Assembly (NCBI RefSeq): GCF_007827595.1
Contig: NZ_VISR01000012.1
Span: forward strand, 186,001 to 250,000
Reading direction: 5' to 3'
Origin: Streptomyces sp. BK340
Lineage (GTDB): Bacteria > Actinomycetota > Actinomycetes > Streptomycetales > Streptomycetaceae
Length of the DNA: 64,000 nucleotides
Made by a program: the position numbers and the translations under genes
Shown: positions 16,396 through 24,849 of the stretch, one piece after another
How the letters are laid out: the number at the start of each line of letters is the position of its first letter
Numbering within the stretch: position 1 is the stretch's first letter
The notes under the pieces: generated by a model
Told to the model about the DNA's origin: nothing
Databases searched by the model: none
The model's input: the letters and a program-made list of their open reading frames with translations, nothing else

Positions 16396-17148
16396 TCAGG
16401 GACAGGGGTCGGCTGGTGCATGGGGCGGGGTTCCTTCGGACGAGTGGGGGGTGGTCCGGGGGAGGGGTTCGGGCGGTGTGGGGCCGGCCGGGGGTTCGGG
16501 CGTGGTCTTCAGGTCGGCCCAGACGATGCGCGCGGGCCGGTCGGGCGCGAGCGTCACGCCCCAGTCGGCGCTCAGCGCATCGACCAGCAGGAGCCCGCGT
16601 CCGTTCTGCTCGTCGGGGCCGGACCGCCGCTGGACGGGGCGGGCGGGGCCCCGGTTCTGGTCCTCGACCTCGAGACGGACCCGGTCCGCGGTGCTGCGCA
16701 CCCGGCACACGATCCTTTCGCCGGCCGCGTGCACCAGCGCGTTGGTGACCAGTTCCGAGGCGACGAGGACCGCGTCTTCCCGGCCGGGTCCGGCGACGCC
16801 CCAGGCGGTCAGCAGATCGCGCAGCACGCGGCGGGCCGTGCCGACCGCCGACGGCAGGGCCGGCAGTTCGAAGGCGGCCGTGGGTCCGGGAGCCACGGCC
16901 CCGGAGGCGAGCGGGTCGGGGCCCTCGGGCCCAGGGAGTCGACCCGGGTGCTCGCCTCCGGGTGGTCTTGGGGCGCCGTCGGCCTCCGCGGGCCGGGGTG
17001 CGGGCTCCATGGCGTCGGGTATGCGGAGCGGAAGGCCGATCGGGGGCAGCCGCAGCGGGGGCGGACTCGCGGCCGGCGTGCCGGTGACCGGGACGTGGTG
17101 CTCGGACAGCCGGTGGAGCGGTTGGGGGAGGGAGGAGGGCGGAGCCAT
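16396..17148 (-). CDS. ATP-binding anti-sigma-factor-like protein (HATPase, AbaA-like)
   Basis: The 250-residue protein contains one GHKL ATPase domain at about residues 95-205, like RsbW/SpoIIAB. N-box residues lie in VASELVTNALVHAAGE, the G1 region in LEVEDQNRGPARP, and NGRGLLLVDALSADWGV forms the ATP lid end. Flanking segments are Pro-rich and probably disordered. No DHp or sensor domain is present, so it is not a histidine kinase. In Streptomyces such proteins often neighbour an XRE regulator and a DUF397 protein (the abaA/whiJ/bldB-like sets), exactly as here, where they are divergently placed. It may bind a sigma factor or a partner regulator. Confidence 0.85.
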   Translation of the reverse strand: MAPPSSLPQPLHRLSEHHVPVTGTPAASPPPLRLPPIGLPLRIPDAMEPAPRPAEADGAPRPPGGEHPGRLPGPEGPDPLASGAVAPGPTAAFELPALPSAVGTARRVLRDLLTAWGVAGPGREDAVLVASELVTNALVHAAGERIVCRVRSTADRVRLEVEDQNRGPARPVQRRSGPDEQNGRGLLLVDALSADWGVTLAPDRPARIVWADLKTTPEPPAGPTPPEPLPRTTPHSSEGTPPHAPADPCP

Positions 17149-17464
17149 CGCCGTACGCCTTTCGTCCGGCCTCGTGTCGGGGGACGGTGTCGGAGAGCCG
17201 GCCGCCCAGGGGCCGGACGACGCGCACCGCCTCCCATGAGGCCGTGGTGCAGCCCGGTCTCCCCCGACTGGACTGCGTCGCCCGCTCCTTCGGTCAGCCG
17301 GAGCAGTGAGTCCACTGTGTCATCTGTCAACAACCGCTCGCAACACGCAAGTTGAAAATTGCAAGTAGCCAAGTGCATGCTGCTTCAGGCAAGAAATGAT
17401 CGAAAGGGTTCGTGAGAGCGATCGAGTGAGACGGTGACCCTGAAACCCGGGTGAGGGGGTGGGC
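17149..17464. promoter_or_regulatory. 316-bp divergent regulatory region of the XRE/DUF397/ATPase set
   Basis: An AT-rich stretch at about 17320-17400 contains an imperfect palindrome at 17347-17362 (GCAAGTTGAAAATTGC, 12 of 16 symmetric positions) and a second GCAAGT copy just after it. These are candidate operators for the neighbouring XRE protein, and the region must hold promoters for both directions. No gene was seen. Confidence 0.45.
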
Positions 17465-18340
17465 GTGACCGCGGAGACCGACTGGGGCGGTGCCCCTTCC
17501 GTGCTGCGCATGATCCTCGGCAGACAGCTGGAGGAACTGCGGACCCGGGCCGGCCTGACCTACGAGCAGGCGGGCGCGGCCATCGGCGTCAGCCACTCCA
17601 CCATCCGCCGCATGGAGGCCGCCAGGGTCGCCCGGCTGCGCCTCGCGGACGCCGAGAAACTCCTCCAGGTGTACGGCGTGACGGACCGGCAGGAGATCGA
17701 CACCTTCCTGCAGTCGGTGCGGGAGGCCAACAAGCGGGGCTGGTGGCACACCTACCGCGACGTCATGCCCGACTGGTTCGCCGCATACCTCAGCCTGGAG
17801 CAGGCGGCACTGCAGATCCGGGCCTACGAGAACCAGTTCGTGCACGGCCTGCTGCAGACCGAGGACTACGCGCGCGCCCTGCTCGGCGCCGGCAATCCGC
17901 ACGCCCCGGCCGAGGCCACCGAACGCCGGGTCGCGCTGCGCATGCGCCGGCAGGAACTGCTGGCCCGGGAGGGGCCGCCGCGACTGTGGGTCGTCATGGA
18001 CGAGACCGTGCTGCGCTGGCCGGTCGGCGGCCCGGAGGTGATGCGCGCCCAGATCGACCATCTCATCGAGGTCAACCGGCTGCCCCATGTCACCCTGCAG
18101 CTCATGCCGTTCGCCAACGGCCCGCACCCGGCGATGCGGGCGGGCGCGTACCACCTCTTCCGGTTCCGGGCCCGTGAACTGCCCGACATCGTCTACCTCA
18201 ACGGCCTGGTCGGGGCGGTCTACCTCGACAAGGGCGGTGACGTCGTGGTGTACCGCGAGGCCCTGGACCGACTGGGTGCCCAGGCGGCGCCCGCCAGGAA
18301 GACCGAGACCGTGCTCGGCGCGATTCGCAAGGAGCTGTAA
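17465..18340 (+). CDS. XRE-family regulator with DUF5753 domain (WhiJ-like)
   Basis: The 291-residue protein has an N-terminal helix-turn-helix at about residues 15-70 (LGRQLEELRTRAGLTYEQAG, then AIGVSHSTIRRMEAARVARL). DUF5753, at about 95-280, includes YLSLEQAALQIRAYENQFVH, GLLQTEDYARALL and an RMRRQELLAREGPP segment. This is the WhiJ/Scr1-like architecture typical of Streptomyces developmental regulators, which pair with a DUF397 protein. The GTG at 17465 was preferred to one two codons upstream because the GAGGGGG ribosome site is then correctly spaced. The DUF397 gene follows after 2 bases, indicating an operon. DNA binding to the adjacent divergent region is likely but untested. Confidence 0.9.
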   Translation: MTAETDWGGAPSVLRMILGRQLEELRTRAGLTYEQAGAAIGVSHSTIRRMEAARVARLRLADAEKLLQVYGVTDRQEIDTFLQSVREANKRGWWHTYRDVMPDWFAAYLSLEQAALQIRAYENQFVHGLLQTEDYARALLGAGNPHAPAEATERRVALRMRRQELLAREGPPRLWVVMDETVLRWPVGGPEVMRAQIDHLIEVNRLPHVTLQLMPFANGPHPAMRAGAYHLFRFRARELPDIVYLNGLVGAVYLDKGGDVVVYREALDRLGAQAAPARKTETVLGAIRKEL

Positions 18341-18342
18341 CC

Positions 18343-18579
18343 GTGCACCCTCCCGTACACAACGGCATGCCGGCCCGGCAGCTGGGCGCCCGCGACTGGG
18401 CCAAGCCGTGGAGCGACGACGCCGGCGGCGCCTGCGTGGAAGTGAAGAGGCTCGCCGACGGACGTGTCGCCGTACGCCAGTCCACCGACCCCGACGGTCC
18501 GGCGCTGGTGTTCACCTCCGACGAGATGGCGAGGTTCGTGACCGGGGTGAAGGAGGGGGACGCCGACTTCCTGCTGTGA
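18343..18579 (+). CDS. DUF397 protein (BldB-family small regulator)
   Basis: The 78-residue protein carries the short DUF397 signature: GARDWAKPWSDDAGGACVEV, then GRVAVRQSTDPDGPALVFTS and EMARFVTGVKEGDADFLL. These proteins accompany WhiJ-like XRE regulators across Streptomyces and are thought to antagonise or modify them, in a manner sometimes compared to toxin-antitoxin pairs. The GTG lies 2 bases after the XRE stop, so expression should be coupled. No catalytic motif is present. Confidence 0.9.
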   Translation: MHPPVHNGMPARQLGARDWAKPWSDDAGGACVEVKRLADGRVAVRQSTDPDGPALVFTSDEMARFVTGVKEGDADFLL

Positions 18580-18634
18580 CCGTGCCTGTTGTGGCGCACC
18601 CTTTCTGACGCGAGTCCGACACCCCCCGACCCGA

Positions 18635-19465
18635 ATGGGAGACACGGCGTTGCCCGACAACGGATGGCCGGCCGACCGCATCGACACCGAGAACGCCCAC
18701 TCCGCCCGCATCTACGACTACATCCTCGGCGGAAAGGACTACTACCCGGCCGACCAGGAGGCCGGCGACGCCATGTCCCGGGAGTGGCCCGCCCTCCCGG
18801 TCCACATGCGCGCCAACCGCGACTTCATGAACCGTGCCGTGCGCTGGCTCGCCGAGGAGGCGGGCATGCGCCAGTTCCTGGACATCGGCACCGGCATCCC
18901 CACCTCGCCCAACCTGCACGAGATCGCCCAGGCGGTGGCTCCCGGATCCCGGGTCGTCTACGTCGACAACGACCCGATCGTCCTCACCCTCTCGCAGGGC
19001 CTGCTGGCCAGCGCGCCCGAGGGCCGGACCTCGTACATCGAGGCCGACTTCCGTGACCCGGCCGCCATTCTGCAGGCCCCGGAACTGCGTGAGACCCTCG
19101 ACCTGGACGAGCCTGTCGCCCTCACCGTCATCGCGATCGTCCACTTCATGCTGGACGAGCACGACGCGGTCGGCGTCGTCCGCCGCCTGCTGGAGCCGCT
19201 GCCGGCGGGCAGCTACCTGGCGATGTCCATCGGCACCGCGGAGTTCGCGCCCGACGAGGTGGGCCGGGTCGCCCGCGAGTACGCGGCCCGCGACATGCCG
19301 ATGCGGCTGCGCACCATCGACGAGGCCCACGAGTTCTTCGAGGGCCTGGACCTGGTCGAACCCGGCATCGTCCAGGTCCACAAGTGGCACCCCGACGGCA
19401 CCGGCGTCAAGCACGTCCGGGACGAGGACATAGCGATGTACGGCGCGGTCGCACGCAAGCCGTGA
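18635..19465 (+). CDS. DUF574-type S-adenosylmethionine-dependent methyltransferase
   Basis: The 276-residue protein matches the Streptomyces DUF574/Methyltransf_19 family. DRIDTENAHSARIYDYILGG is the family N-terminal signature, and QFLDIGTGIPTSPNLHEIAQ is a modified SAM-binding motif I. VVYVDNDPIVLTLSQGLLA supplies the acidic residue at strand 2, and TVIAIVHFMLDEHDAVGVVR lies in the active-site region. The substrate is unknown. The ATG at 18635 has no ribosome site, whereas a TTG at 18650 is 8 bases after GGGAG, so translation may really begin there. It follows the XRE-DUF397 pair and may form part of the same regulon; such methyltransferases often sit beside these regulators. Confidence 0.88.
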   Translation: MGDTALPDNGWPADRIDTENAHSARIYDYILGGKDYYPADQEAGDAMSREWPALPVHMRANRDFMNRAVRWLAEEAGMRQFLDIGTGIPTSPNLHEIAQAVAPGSRVVYVDNDPIVLTLSQGLLASAPEGRTSYIEADFRDPAAILQAPELRETLDLDEPVALTVIAIVHFMLDEHDAVGVVRRLLEPLPAGSYLAMSIGTAEFAPDEVGRVAREYAARDMPMRLRTIDEAHEFFEGLDLVEPGIVQVHKWHPDGTGVKHVRDEDIAMYGAVARKP

Positions 19466-19470
19466 AGACC

Positions 19471-19508
19471 CGGGCCGGGGTCCGACCCACCTCCCGGACC
19501 CCGGCCCG
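19471..19508 (+). terminator. hairpin terminator after the DUF574 methyltransferase
   Basis: A 14-bp perfect stem (19471-19484 and 19495-19508, core GGGCCGGGGTCCG) with a 10-nt loop begins 5 bases after the stop codon. The following 270 bases to the next start contain no gene that I could support. Confidence 0.8.
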
Positions 19509-19778
19509 CTCACCCTCACCGACGACGACCCGTTCGGCCCTGGAACACCTCGCCCGGCCGGTCGAAGAGCGGAATTCGCCGGTGACCTGAACGAATCTGG
19601 CCAAAAGACGGGGAAAGCGGTCCGGAATTCAGCACAACCTTTGCCGACGTGTCAGGCGCCGGGAAATGCGGGGAAGGAAGTTCTGGAGAAGCGGAACCGG
19701 GCGGAGGGAAATGCGGTCTTAAGGTCCGTCGACGGCCGGGATCGGGCCGGTCGCGAAGAAACCGGGGGAACGAGAAAA

Positions 19779-20279
19779 ATGTCCGTGAGCCGCCGCAAGA
19801 CCCTCCTGACCGCAGTCGCCCTCACCGCCGGGCTCTCCCTGGCAGCCGTGACGCCCGCCCTGGCCGGCTCCGGCGCGAGCCACGCCCCGCGTGCCGCCGC
19901 CGTGTCCTCCGCCCAGGGCGACCCGCGCAACGTCACCCAGCACGTGGCCGACTTCTACGGCGCCTACATCGACTCCGTCTGGGCCACCGAGGACCCGGCG
20001 GCCGGCACCTCCGCCAAGGCGCTGCGCGCCTTCTACCTCTCCTCCGCCGCCCAGAAGAAGGTCGCCGCGTACGAGAGGAAGAACCACGCCGACGGCATCC
20101 TGTTCGCGCAGAACGTGCCGGTGAAGTGGAAGGTCGCCTACACCGGCTCCGGCGCGGGCCACGCCACCAGCAGGGTCACCCTCACCTGGGGCGACGGTCC
20201 CCACGCCGAGGTCACCAGGATCGACGTCCGGTCCGACCTGACGACCCTGAAGATCACCGACCTCAAGCCGGCCCGCTGA
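19779..20279 (+). CDS. Small secreted protein of unknown function
   Basis: The 166-residue product begins MSVSRRKTLLTAVALTAGLS and ends its signal at PALAGS, near residue 30. The SRRKTLL sequence could act as a twin-arginine signal, although a Sec signal is also possible. The mature part has a helical region (VTQHVADFYGAYIDSVW), YLSSAAQKKVAAYERKNHAD, and strands ending VTLTWGDGPHAEVTRIDVRS. It resembles small NTF2-like or cystatin-like export proteins but is not securely assigned. A GGGGGA ribosome site supports the ATG at 19779. It stands alone between two strong terminators. Confidence 0.7.
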   Translation: MSVSRRKTLLTAVALTAGLSLAAVTPALAGSGASHAPRAAAVSSAQGDPRNVTQHVADFYGAYIDSVWATEDPAAGTSAKALRAFYLSSAAQKKVAAYERKNHADGILFAQNVPVKWKVAYTGSGAGHATSRVTLTWGDGPHAEVTRIDVRSDLTTLKITDLKPAR

Positions 20280-20300
20280 CCGGCTGCCGGGCGCAGTCCC

Positions 20301-20325
20301 GCCCCGCCCCCACTCGGGGCGGGGC
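20301..20325. terminator. bidirectional hairpin between convergent genes
   Basis: GCCCCGCCCC at 20301-20310 pairs with GGGGCGGGGC at 20316-20325 around a 5-nt loop, between the convergent ends of the secreted protein and the phosphodiesterase. Confidence 0.75.
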
Positions 20326-20344
20326 TCGCGGCTTTCCGGGCCGG

Positions 20345-21409
20345 TCAGGACCGGCCGTGCGGGTGGTACGGGCGGGGCAGTCGCATCCCGCGGCCGGCCA
20401 TGATATGCCGTACGTGGTCGGGGTGGTCGGTGATGATCCCGTCGACGCCGAAGTCCATCAGCGCCTCCACCGTCGCCGGGTCGTCGCAGGTCCAGGGGAC
20501 CACCTTCAGGCCGCGGGCGTGCGCCTCGGCGCCCATCGCCGCATCCGAGTAGAAGCGGAAGCCGGGGTCGCCGGCCTTCCCGTGCTGCGGGAAACCGTAG
20601 TTGGGGGAGAGGGTCGTGACCCCGGGGACGGTGGCGGCGGCCTTCACGAAGTCACCGCCGTAGTCGTCGGCGTCGATTCCGCCGAGCCACGGGGACGCGC
20701 CCGGCCGGCCCACCTGCAGGAAGTCGTAGTTCGTCAGCGCCACCAGCGGCCGGCGCGGCGCCAGTCGGTGCATCAGCTTCAGCGCGCCCCAGTCGAACGA
20801 CTGGATGGTGACCTGCCGCTCGATGCCGGAGCGGTGGAGCTCCTCGTACACCCGGCGGACGAACACCTCGCGCGGCGCGGTCTGTTCGGGCGCGCCCGCC
20901 TCCACCTTGGTCTCGACGTTCAGCTTGACCTGCCTGGCGTGGTAGCTCTCGACCAGGTCCAGGACGTCCTTCAGCTCCACCATCCGGAAGCCCTTGACGA
21001 CCTCCTGCTCGGGGAAGCCGGGCAGCTGCTGGTAGCCGCAGTCGAGCGTCTTGATCTGGGCGAGCGTCAGGTCCTTGATGTACTTGCCCACATACGGGTA
21101 CAGCGGGTCGCCGGGTGTGACCGGGCCCGTGTCGCGGCACTTGACGCCGCTGATCTGCCGGTCGTGGTTGACGACCACCCTCAGGTCCTTGGTGACGTGG
21201 GTGTCCAGCTCCAGCGTGGAGACCCCAAGCCGCATCGCCTTGCCGAAGCCCTCCAGCGACTCCTCGGTCGTCATACCGAGACCGCCGCGGTGGGCCTGGA
21301 GGTCGAAGCGGGCCTGCGGCGGGTCGGCCTGGGCCGCCTGCGCGGCGGTGGCGGGGAACGCGAGAGCCGGCAGCAGGGCGAGGCCGGCGAGCAGGTGTCG
21401 TACGGACAT
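20345..21409 (-). CDS. Secreted glycerophosphodiester phosphodiesterase
   Basis: This 354-residue exported enzyme hydrolyses glycerophosphodiesters to glycerol-3-phosphate and an alcohol. After a Sec signal (MSVRHLLAGLALLPALAFPA to about TAAQA), the GDPD domain begins with DLQAHRGGLGMTTEESLEGF, which holds the first catalytic histidine and a metal-binding glutamate. LELDTHVTKDLRVVVNHDRQ supplies metal ligands and the second histidine. VKLNVETKVE and PWTCDDPATVEALMDFGVDG end in the usual GIITDHPD. The ATG at 21409 is preceded by AGGGAG and starts exactly at the signal peptide; an upstream in-frame start adds 25 residues with no domain value. It may scavenge phosphate and glycerol from lipid head groups. 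Confidence 0.93.
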   Translation of the reverse strand: MSVRHLLAGLALLPALAFPATAAQAAQADPPQARFDLQAHRGGLGMTTEESLEGFGKAMRLGVSTLELDTHVTKDLRVVVNHDRQISGVKCRDTGPVTPGDPLYPYVGKYIKDLTLAQIKTLDCGYQQLPGFPEQEVVKGFRMVELKDVLDLVESYHARQVKLNVETKVEAGAPEQTAPREVFVRRVYEELHRSGIERQVTIQSFDWGALKLMHRLAPRRPLVALTNYDFLQVGRPGASPWLGGIDADDYGGDFVKAAATVPGVTTLSPNYGFPQHGKAGDPGFRFYSDAAMGAEAHARGLKVVPWTCDDPATVEALMDFGVDGIITDHPDHVRHIMAGRGMRLPRPYHPHGRS

Positions 21410-21534
21410 CGGAACTCCCTGTTCTCGGGGGCCCGGGATTCTCGCAACGACCGGCCGGGGCGGACCACCTCCGGAACCGAACATCGGCGCAAAGGCTGTT
21501 GAACGTGTGCACAGGAGCGGAGCGACAAAGGCTC

Positions 21535-22689
21535 CTAGGCGTCATGGGTCAGCAGCCGTGCGCCTTCGCGTCCGTGGTGACGGCGGCGGTCGACGGGCGT
21601 GCGGTGCAGGGCTATGAGGGCGGCGTCGTCGTCCAGCCGGCCGCCCACGTGGGCGAGCAGGTCGCGCCGCACATGGTGCATCAGCGCCTCCGGACTGTCG
21701 TCCGTCCAGCGCGCCACCCGCTCCGCCAGCGGATAGAACCGGCCCTGCGCGTCCCGGGCCTCCACCACACCGTCGGTGTACAGCAGCAGCGTGTCACCGG
21801 GCTCGAAGGAGAACACGTCCAGCGTGTGATCGGTGTTCCCGTGCACGCCGAGAGGCGGCGACGGGTGCAGGCTCGGGACCGTGACCGCGTGCCCCGGGCT
21901 CAGCAGCAGCGGCGGGGGATGGCCGCAGCTGGTCATCAGGGTGACCTGATCCTCGTCCGGGATGTCCACCAGCAGGGCGGTGGCGAAGCGCTCGCCCGCC
22001 TCCTCCTCCGTCTCGAGCTCGGTGGCGTAGCGGCTGATGCTCTGGTCGAGACCGGCCGCCAGGTCCGCCAGCGCGACGTTGCGGTGCGCGCTCTCCCGGA
22101 ACGCGCCGAGCAGCAGTGCCGCCTCCCCGATGGCCGGCAGCCCCTTGCCCCGTACGTCGCCGATCAGCACCCGCACCGCGCCTTCGGAGCGGGTCACCGC
22201 GTACAGGTCGCCGCCGATCTGTGCCTCGTCCTCGGCGGCCAGGTAAAGGGAGGCGATCCGCAGCGGGCCGATGTGCTCGGGCAACGGCCACATCAGCACA
22301 TGCTGTGCGGCCTCGGCGACCGTGCGTACCTGAGCCAGCTGGGCCTGGCGGCGCTCACGTACCGCGCTGTAGACCACACACATCACCGAGAGCACGGCTA
22401 GGGTGACGAGCTGCACGATGTGGTTCGAGGTGGCGATCCCCCCGTGGAGGAAGGCGATCAGCGTCTGGGCGGCCAGCGCGAGCGCCCCCACGAACGCCGT
22501 GGTCCGGGGCCCGGCGAACGACGGTGTGAGCGCCGGGGCGATGACCAGGGCCGGGCCCAGATGGATGCTCTCGGGGGAGCGGAGGTCCACCACGGTGATC
22601 ACCACGATGAGCAGGATGGGGAGCAGCAGCAGCGCATGCGCCGACTGCCACGACTGCTGCGCACCCGCGCCCCTCTGCCGGAGCCTCAT
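21535..22689 (-). CDS. Membrane PP2C-type serine/threonine phosphatase (SpoIIE/RsbU-like)
   Basis: The 384-residue protein has an N-terminal membrane region with about four hydrophobic helices (for example HALLLLPILLIVVITVVDL and FVGALALAAQTLIAFLHGG), a short linker helix, and a C-terminal phosphatase domain. PP2C metal-binding residues lie in EAQIGGDLYAVTRSEGAVRV, VLIGDVRGKGLPAIGEAALL, DTLLLYTDGVVEARDAQGRF and GGRLDDDAALIAL. Such proteins dephosphorylate anti-anti-sigma factors, so this one may belong to a partner-switching system with GHKL proteins like the one at 16.4-17.1 kb. The ATG at 22689 was selected because it places the first helix at the N terminus; upstream in-frame sequence is not protein-like. 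Confidence 0.9.
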   Translation of the reverse strand: MRLRQRGAGAQQSWQSAHALLLLPILLIVVITVVDLRSPESIHLGPALVIAPALTPSFAGPRTTAFVGALALAAQTLIAFLHGGIATSNHIVQLVTLAVLSVMCVVYSAVRERRQAQLAQVRTVAEAAQHVLMWPLPEHIGPLRIASLYLAAEDEAQIGGDLYAVTRSEGAVRVLIGDVRGKGLPAIGEAALLLGAFRESAHRNVALADLAAGLDQSISRYATELETEEEAGERFATALLVDIPDEDQVTLMTSCGHPPPLLLSPGHAVTVPSLHPSPPLGVHGNTDHTLDVFSFEPGDTLLLYTDGVVEARDAQGRFYPLAERVARWTDDSPEALMHHVRRDLLAHVGGRLDDDAALIALHRTPVDRRRHHGREGARLLTHDA

Positions 22690-22927
22690 GCCTACCAGCG
22701 TGCTCCCGGACGAGCTGTACGGCACGTGGAGGAGCGGGAACAGGACGTCACGACGGACACACGGTCGGTCCGCCGCGGCCGCCCGCTCCCTCGTTCCCGG
22801 GCGCGACGCGCTCTTCCCCCGTACGGCGGAGGGAGGTTCGGCCCGCAGCGCGATTCGTGAGGGGTGCCCCCGCTGCGATCTTCGGTACCGGACGGGTCCG
22901 CCGGGCCCCTGACGCCGAGGAGCACGC

Positions 22928-23503
22928 ATGCAGCCGCCGCCGAACGCGCCCACCACAGCCCGCCCGGAACGCCTGCGCGCCGCGTGGCGGGCGGCCCACG
23001 AGCCCGTCGAGGGAGTCTCCCGGAGGATGCGGCTCGTCGCCTGCGCCGTGCCGCTGACCGTCCTGCCCGCAGGCCTGTGGCGCCTGCCGGCCGCGTTCGA
23101 CCCGGGTATCGGGATCGGGGAGCGGGCCTACATCGTGTTCCTGTCGATCTTCTCCGAGGCCGTCGCGTTCACCGCGTTCGGGTTGATCGCCCGCTGGGGC
23201 GAGGTCTTCCCGAGGTGGGTGCCGTACCTGCGCGGCCGACGGGTCCCGGTCAGCGCGGCCGTGCTCCCGGCCGCGCTCGGCGCCACCGTCCTGACTCTGC
23301 TCTGGACGGTCCTGACCCTCACCACCCAGATCATGGGCAGGACGATCCGGGGCGGGAAGCTGCCCGACGACTTCCCCAGCCGGGCGGGCGGCTGGGACGC
23401 CGTCTCCTTCTACGTCTGCTACACGCCCCTGATCCTGTGGGGTCCCCTGCTCGCCGTCCTGACCGTCGCCTACGCCAGGCGCCGTCGCAGGGGCGCCCCC
23501 TAG
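22928..23503 (+). CDS. Four-helix integral membrane protein of unknown function
   Basis: The 191-residue protein has four clear hydrophobic segments (near VACAVPLTVLPAGLW, YIVFLSIFSEAVAFTAFGLI, AAVLPAALGATVLTLLWTVL and SFYVCYTPLILWGPLLAVL), with a basic RRRRRGAP tail that should be cytoplasmic. GAGGAG precedes the ATG at 22928. I know similar small membrane proteins in Streptomyces but no assigned role. Its TAG stop lies exactly at the left boundary of a MITE: the target-site CTAG supplies the stop, so the insertion left the reading frame intact. Confidence 0.75.
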   Translation: MQPPPNAPTTARPERLRAAWRAAHEPVEGVSRRMRLVACAVPLTVLPAGLWRLPAAFDPGIGIGERAYIVFLSIFSEAVAFTAFGLIARWGEVFPRWVPYLRGRRVPVSAAVLPAALGATVLTLLWTVLTLTTQIMGRTIRGGKLPDDFPSRAGGWDAVSFYVCYTPLILWGPLLAVLTVAYARRRRRGAP

Positions 23504-23674
23504 GCCCTGTCGTCAAATTCCCGTCTGCCCCACGACGCCTGGCACGCACTCACGCCGCACCGGGCGAAAGCCCAACTACGTCCAGTACGAGGACTTCCGC
23601 CCGGCACGCCGAGAGCACGCACCAGACGCCGCGAGGCCGCCCTTCGGGCGACGACGGGAATTTGACGACAGGAC
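23504..23674. mobile_element. 171-bp MITE (non-autonomous inverted-repeat element)
   Basis: The element has 22-bp terminal inverted repeats (GCCCTGTCGTCAAATTCC... at the left, the complement at the right) with one mismatch. It is flanked by the 4-bp direct repeat CTAG at 23500-23503 and 23675-23678. CTAG/TA target choice and this size fit a miniature derivative of an IS5-type (IS427-like) element. No transposase is encoded. It sits between convergent genes whose stop codons are formed by the duplicated CTAG. Confidence 0.8.
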
Positions 23675-24664
23675 CTAGCGGTTCACCGAGCGCATCCCGG
23701 CCTCGTCGTAGCGCGCGCCCGCCGCCTCGGGCAGCTCGGCGTCGATGCGGGCCAGGTCCTCCTCGGACAGCTCGATGCCGGCAGCGGCGGCGTTCTGCTC
23801 CAGGTAGGTACGGCGCTTGGTGCCCGGGATCGGGACCAGGGCCTCGCCCTGGGCCAGCACCCAGGCGATGGCCAGCTGCGCCGGCGTCACGTCCTTCTCC
23901 GCGGCGATCTCCTTCACCTTCTCGGCGAGCCGGAGGTTCGCCTCGAAGTTGGTGTCGGTGAAGCGGGGGTTGGTGCGCCGGTAGTCGTTCTCGTCCAGCT
24001 CGGCGGGGGAGGAGAAGCGGCCGGCCAGGAAGCCGCGGCCGAGCGGGGAGTACGGGACGAAGCCGATGCCGAGTTCACGGCAGGCCGGCAGCACCTCGGC
24101 CTCCGGGTCCCGCGTCCACAGCGAGTACTCGGTCTGCACGGCGGTGATCGGGTGGACGGCGTGGGCGCGCCGGATGGTGTCCGCGCTCGCCTCGCTCAGC
24201 CCGATGTGCCGCACCTTGCCCTCGGCGACCAGCTCGGCCAGGGCGCCGACCGTCTCCTCGATGGGCACGTCCGGGTCGACCCGGTGCTGGTAGTAGAGGT
24301 CGATGTAGTCCGTGCCGAGCCGCTCCAGCGAGCCGTGGACGGAGCTGCGGACGTGCTCGGCCGAGCCGTCCTGCCGGCCCACCGTGCTCATGTCCCCCGG
24401 TACGGCGTTGTCCATCCGGTAGTTGAACTTGGTGGCGATGACGTACTCGTCGCGGTGTCCCCGGATCGCCTCGCCGACCAGCGACTCGTTGGTGAGCGGG
24501 CCGTAGAGCTGCGCGGTGTCGAGGAAGTCGATGCCGAGCTCCAGGGCCCGCCGGATGGTGGCGACGCCCTCGTCCTGGTCCGTGCTGCCGTAGAAGGCCG
24601 ACATGCCCATGCACCCGAGGCCGATGGCCGATACCTGCAGATCCCGCAGACTGCGCTGTCGCAT
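23675..24664 (-). CDS. Aldo/keto reductase
   Basis: The 329-residue TIM-barrel oxidoreductase has the full catalytic tetrad: Asp and Tyr in GIDFLDTAQLYGPLTNE, Lys in YVIATKFNYR, and His in DLYYQHRVDPDVPIEETV. The NADPH-binding end includes LAIAWVLAQGEALVPIPGTK. The sequence resembles the AKR11/AKR13 group of bacterial general aldehyde reductases (GLGCMGMSAFYGS). The ATG at 24664 was preferred because the strand LQVSAIGLGCMGM begins soon after; an upstream in-frame ATG adds 8 unconserved residues. Its TAG stop is built from the CTAG target duplication at the edge of the MITE. Confidence 0.93.
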   Translation of the reverse strand: MRQRSLRDLQVSAIGLGCMGMSAFYGSTDQDEGVATIRRALELGIDFLDTAQLYGPLTNESLVGEAIRGHRDEYVIATKFNYRMDNAVPGDMSTVGRQDGSAEHVRSSVHGSLERLGTDYIDLYYQHRVDPDVPIEETVGALAELVAEGKVRHIGLSEASADTIRRAHAVHPITAVQTEYSLWTRDPEAEVLPACRELGIGFVPYSPLGRGFLAGRFSSPAELDENDYRRTNPRFTDTNFEANLRLAEKVKEIAAEKDVTPAQLAIAWVLAQGEALVPIPGTKRRTYLEQNAAAAGIELSEEDLARIDAELPEAAGARYDEAGMRSVNR

Positions 24665-24849
24665 GAGGTGTCCCAGCCTTTCCTGCACACTTGATCGTCG
24701 TTCGGTACGGCACGGAGGCCCTCATCCATCTAGCGACGGATTCGGTCCCCCGGCATCCCGTGGGGGAGGCCGGGCGACGTGACCTTCGCGTGCCGGGTGT
24801 CTGCGACGCTATGACTTGGAGCGCACACGAAGTCAACTCGGCCGTTCAG

